Shown piece after piece: positions 59,629 through 64,000 of a stretch of DNA of 64,000 nt (position 1 is its first letter; each line of letters begins with the position of its first letter). A program made the translations under genes and the position numbers. The notes under the pieces are model-generated. The model saw only the letters and a program-made list of their open reading frames with translations. It was not told where the DNA came from and ran no database searches. Origin of the DNA: Trifolium pratense (lineage: Eukaryota > Streptophyta > Magnoliopsida > Fabales > Fabaceae); NCBI RefSeq assembly GCF_020283565.1, contig NC_060065.1, positions 41,900,409 through 41,964,408 on the forward strand, read 5' to 3'.

Positions 59629-62600
59629 TTACAATTTTCGTAGAATTATATGAGCACCATATTGCGGTTGAAGCGTAATTACCGTAACAGGGGCATGAGC
59701 ATAGGTTGGAGAAAGTTCAAATGAGAAATGTTGTAATATCATTGCTATTGCTATCTTTGCTTCCAATATGGAAAAGTTTTGTCCAATGCAAATTCTAGGA
59801 CCCCCTCCAAATGGAAAAAATGCATTTTTTCCATTTGTTGCTTTCAAAACACCTTCAGAAAATCTCTCAGGATTGAACACTTTAGCATCATCACCCCATA
59901 GTTCTATGTCATGGTGAACCAAAATTATCGATAACAAAAGTTGTACTCCGACAGGTAATGTTAGGTTTCCAAGTTTCACATCTTTGTGAGGAGTTCGAAC
60001 TAACGTGATTATTGATGGGTATAACCTAAGAACCTCATACAAAATCATGGTAACCTGTCTCAAAGAGTTATGTCCAGCGTAAGTATCAAAGCGTATATTG
60101 TTTATTAAGAACGGAAGAAACAATACTTACAATCTTAAGATGACTTAGCCCATCAAAATCTGGTTTTTTGTTGCCGAAAACTTGTAATACTTCCTCCCTT
60201 GCACGTGCTTGCCAAACAGGGTACCTACTCAACAACACCATTGTCCAAACAAGCAGAACTGCAGTGGTCTCTTGCCCTGCAAAGTAGAATAGCTTGCATT
60301 CCTCTATTACATCTTCAAGATTCATTCCGACATTCTTATTGTTGTCGTTTTCTTTGATTTCCTTGCGATTTGATTCCAAAAGTATACCTAATAAATCATC
60401 CTTAGTTGCTTCACCTGCTTTTATTGCACTCTCTCTCTTGTTAATCATATCGGTAAAGGAAGCTTTAACATCTCTAGCAATTTGCTTCATCCTCCTATGG
60501 GTAGGAGTGGGTAGAAACCTTCAAAATAAACATAATTAGTCCAGTAATTAATATGATAGGAAGGCGTTGCTATTTCCAGAATGCATGTTGTCTTCTAAAG
60601 TGACCAGTTTACTTAGAATATACAATACGATAAACCATTGATTAATTAATAAATCAATAGTGTTATTATAAGCACAAAAAGTCTAACATATTTTTATCCC
60701 TCACTGAACTACAGAACAACTTTTTGTTCTAAGTACAAGTTGTCTAAAATACTAAAATGATATTTTGTTTACCAAACATCATACAAAATAAAAATATGCT
60801 CAACACCTTAAAAGTTTGTTCTTTGTTGTTTCGTCTAGTACTTACATTTTGCAAATCAAATGGACCCTCGAGAAGACAAATCTCCATTTACTATATCTCA
60901 TCTTTCCTTCACAATGATCAGTTAGAAATGTGCACATATTGATTTTTAATGGTGCTTGTTACTTGCTAATAGTACAATTAATGTATGTTAAATAGAATAA
61001 AACTCATTCCACCAACTAAATCTTGCATTAATCAACAAGAAGTTCGATACACGAATTAGTCAATTACCTCCATCCAGGGATAGAAGCTTTCAGCATAACT
61101 GTTTTTGCAAGTTCAGCTTGCTCGATTAGAAGTTCAAATATTCTCCTTCCTTCTTCATAACTACTTCCAAATGCTGTTCGAGAAATAACATCACTTGCCA
61201 AGTTTTGAAGGAAAGGCCATACATCCATTTCACATGATCCATCTGATGACAACATTGTCTCCCATTTGCTAATCAGATCATCACAACTTTTGAAGAATAT
61301 TGGTAACTTGATCTGTTGTGTAAAAGATAAAGAGGAATTAAAATCATGTTTTGTAACATATTTTAAAACGACAAGCGAGTTACTTAAAGGGAAACTTGCC
61401 TTCAGTTTTTCTATATGGAATGCAGGGTTTACTATCTTTCTGTGCTTGCGCCACTGTTCACCCTCGAGGTGTATAAGACCTCTAATTAGTAACTTGGCAA
61501 CCGGATTCACATCTGGCTTTCGGAAATCGTCATATTTGTTAAGTACATCTTTAATTAGCTCAGGATCTGCGATGATCAACCTTGGTACTGGTCCAAACCA
61601 GATAAAAGAATTCTTCCCTGCAGTATAACGATATTCAAAAAGAGATAAGTATGATCACTGAGCAGTGATGACTATTACCATCACTGATCAATGATGCACC
61701 AAAAATAGATGTCATTCTTTCCTAAAGCAATTAGTACAATTAATGCAGATGACATGCTATCATGTTTGAGATCGATCATCCATAACTAGTCGCTTCTTCC
61801 TACATGAACACAGGATGGTTTGTCGATGAACTTTAGCTCAGAGAATAATGTGTCTCAGTATGTTTTGTGAGTGACTGAAATGAGAGTATGAGACTTTACT
61901 CTAAATCTAATTGATAAGTTAAGACTTTATTCTACAAACTATTTGTTCCATCTTGGTATTTTCTGTGTTCTCTTTTTAGAAAAACTGTGCCTAAAGCAAA
62001 CATAGAGAAAGAAGTTGTATATGTTTATGGGTCTTGGGACACATGTTAAAGATATACCAAAATAGAAATTCATCATTTAATGATACAAAAAATTTAATGC
62101 TTCAAAACTCAAAAGTCAAAATGCACAAATTAGCATTTAAGAATTTCTATTTTTACTTCCTTAACATGTGTCTTAAGGGCACAAGTTAACATTCTCCTAT
62201 GTTTATTACTTCCAAAATAACTAGTATCATATTACTCCATTGATCTTAGGAAGTAGATTGGATCGCGATTCATTCAAACCATTTCAATAAACCACATTGA
62301 TCTTGCAAAATAGATTGGATGGATGTTGACAAAAATGAGCCAGCAGGCAGGCAACCTGCCCCATCACTGTCCCATTTTTTCAGCAGGCTAGCGGGCTATG
62401 TTGCCCCATCACTGCCCCATCACTGCCCCATCACTGTCCCATTACTGGTACGCGGTACGATATTTTTAGAAAATTTAAGGTATGGGTACGCTAATATAAA
62501 ATATTAAAAAATTAATTTTTAAGTGAATTATTATCATTATACTTTGAAGATTTAATTTTTTTTGGTACACCGTCTCAACTATTTTCATAAAAAATGAGAG

Positions 62601-63688
62601 ATAATTGAAATATAATAAAAAACTATAATATTTTAAGAGATTTTTCGACCGCTAATATATTTTCTCCGTATTCATCATCATAAATCAACCAAATAAAAAT
62701 GGGTACGAAATTGGTGCATACCACACGAATACCATGGAGTATCTGGTTCGGGTACTTCACCATTTTAGGATTACCCAGCGGGGCTGGCCAAGTACAGATA
62801 AGATCAAATACTTTATTTTTGTGCGGTGGATGCAGCACTGCACCATATCTCATTCCATACTTTATTTTTTCTGCTCTGGATGCAGCACCACACAGAATAT
62901 GATCCAAGTACATATGTTTATTTTCCACTAATATACTATTTTTCACTAATATCTCTATTTTATTTCAACTACCTAACTACTTCACTAACTACTATTCATA
63001 AGAATATTTTAGTACAATAAACTTTTTTTATTAATAAAAACAACACAATTAATCATTGTCTTAAGAAGTGAGCAAAACTAAAATGGGACGCCTAAACTAA
63101 GGCATTAGGTTTAAGTGGTTAATGAGATCCTCTAGGACGAATTGTTTGAGATAACCTAAGTTCGACCATTGGTAAAAAAAATTATTGGCTAGACTTTACT
63201 TGCCCACGGCCAAATTCTGGATTACCAGTCCTTGAAACCAAAGAGTTAATACAAAAAATTCACTTTTCAGACTTATTGAATAACTATAACAGGAAGACCA
63301 TAAATTTGAAAAGTGATTGCAATTATGTCGCTACATAGGGTGAGTTCAACTTCTCCTGGAATTAATCCTGCAGCCAATTTGTTAACACAACTAAAAAAAT
63401 AAATAAAGACATACCATGTTTTTGAAGACTTTGATGGATAAAGGAATACACACGAGGAACAATATCATCAGAAAGATTCATAGGTTTAGATGTTGCTTCA
63501 TTTCGCATCTTTAGAAGATCCTTTAGAAGATTCATAGGTTTATATGAATCCCCTTTAAGTCCTTGTTCTCTTAGCAATTTTTCTAGCTTCTTTGGCTTTA
63601 ACCATACCCAATTCAAAATCCTCCATGCACATGTGAGAACAAGTATCATCAAGGTGAAGAGAATTATTGTTGTAGTTGTAGTAGCCAT
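59629..63688 (-). CDS. CYP72A: Cytochrome P450, CYP72A subfamily, copy D
   Basis: Exons 63415-63688, 61400-61617, 61068-61312, 60131-60518 and 59629-60054 join to 516 residues. Exons 1-4 match the other copies in length. Present are the N-terminal anchor ([15 protein letters not shown]), I-helix AGQETTA, ExxR (EVLRLYPS), NPERF and haem loop [10 protein letters not shown] with Cys464. Intron 2 uses a GC donor (AAG/gcaagt). The otherwise conserved RLLVGDA block after GLKG-SY is replaced by KPMNLL, apparently copied from nearby [14 protein letters not shown] sequence. Exons 2 and 3 read open through intron 2, so retaining that intron would not stop translation at once. Its 5' half is duplicated in inverse orientation at 57003-58582. 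It may be functional, but the altered block near the membrane hinge could affect folding. Substrate unknown. Confidence 0.92.
61200..62302. repeat. Right arm of the inverted segmental duplication
   Basis: Covers part of exon 3, intron 2, exon 2 and about 690 bp of intron 1 of CYP72A copy D, matching the reverse complement of 57003-58582. Within intron 1, tgatcactgagcagtgatga and catcactgatcaatgatgca form small palindromes present in both arms. Confidence 0.85.
62405..62452. repeat. Short tandem repeat (catcactgcccc)
   Basis: About four tandem units of catcactgcccc/catcactgtccc, with further copies just upstream, in intron 1 of copy D. Confidence 0.8.
62800..62910. repeat. Tandem duplication of ~60 bp
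   Basis: tactttatttttgtgcggtg, then gatgcagcactgcac, is repeated as tactttattttttctgctct, then ggatgcagcaccacac, in intron 1 of copy D. Confidence 0.65.
63105..63255 (+). mobile_element. SINE-like element in intron 1 of copy D
   Basis: Contains aagtggttaatgagatcctc, taacctaagttcgaccattg (B-box-like), ggctagactttacttgccca, ggccaaattctggattacca and accaaagagttaatac. Same family as 8625-8775 and 16233-16365. Confidence 0.6.
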
Positions 63689-64000
63689 TTCTGTGTAGAC
63701 TGTAGAGTATTTGGGGGACGAAAGAAATTAGCGGAAGTTGATAAGAGAAGAAGGTACACACAAATTAGTGGGGTAACAAAGAAATGAAGACAAATAATTC
63801 ACACCACATCCGTATATGTCATTTACTAAGATATTTCTAAAATAGGTGTTATATCAACATCAATTTTTTGTACAAAAATAAGATATCTTCTCTTTCTCTA
63901 CTTACAGCATGGAATTCGAGACATAATTGTCGTATACAGCATTTGTTACTGTTAGATAATTGTGTTCGAATAATATTCGTGTTTCTAAAATTGCGTATCC
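63689..64000. other. Upstream region of CYP72A copy D
   Basis: The probable 5' UTR and promoter of the minus-strand gene. No other feature is recognised before the window ends. Confidence 0.4.

Noticed and set aside
24422..63688. SPS and CYP72A genes as a biosynthetic cluster
   Set aside because: SPS is a plastoquinone housekeeping enzyme 14 kb from the nearest P450. No triterpene cyclase or other pathway gene is present. The P450s are better explained as a tandem duplication array.

Overview
The window is AT-rich plant nuclear DNA from a legume, most likely Medicago or a close relative in the inverted-repeat-lacking clade. Three things point there: multi-exon genes with plant splice signals, a tandem CYP72A cytochrome P450 array, and a two-exon gene at 39593-39873 for a secreted six-cysteine peptide with nodule-specific cysteine-rich (NCR) spacing. 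Exon models were built by hand from splice sites, reading phase and recall of plant homologues. No alignment could be run.

Left half (1-33.7 kb). A decayed FAR1/MULE transposase fragment opens the window. Five conserved single genes follow: a receptor-like kinase with almost no ectodomain (2451-4968, +), a plastid fatty-acid-binding chalcone-isomerase-fold protein of FAP3 type (5635-9270, -), a small secreted X8-domain protein (12212-13900, +), a plastid solanesyl diphosphate synthase for plastoquinone side chains (24422-27854, +), and the mitochondrial inner-membrane protease subunit IMP1 (29366-33645, +). As I recall the Arabidopsis map, their closest relatives lie in two separate chromosome 1 segments, near At1g535xx and At1g785xx. 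The legume order therefore looks like an interleaved ancestral order. The genes are not a pathway; the link is positional.

Middle (33.7-41.3 kb). Mostly repeats and unrecognised sequence, with the NCR-like gene in the centre.

Right half (41.4-64 kb). Three apparently intact CYP72A genes on the minus strand (41389-44805, 49691-53210, 59629-63688) share one five-exon architecture with nearly identical exon lengths. A plus-strand CYP72A fragment (58088-58582) belongs to an inverted duplication of the 5' part of the last gene and is broken by a lost splice acceptor and by a small transposon. CYP72A enzymes in Medicago are known for triterpene saponin oxidation; the substrate here cannot be read from sequence.

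Mobile DNA fills introns and spacers. Several elements have target-site duplications that can be read directly: a 455-bp solo LTR (5 bp), Mutator-like MITEs (8-10 bp), a Tourist-like foldback element (TTA), and Helitron ends. There are also a degenerate CACTA element, several SINEs, and a 3.5-kb field of diverged tandem repeats (20.6-24.0 kb). I found no tRNA or rRNA genes, no CRISPR array and nothing prokaryotic. I did not find a wholly new biological system. The best leads are the easily missed NCR gene, the shared GC-AG intron in the P450s, the inverted P450 duplication, and the template-switch-like change in the last P450.
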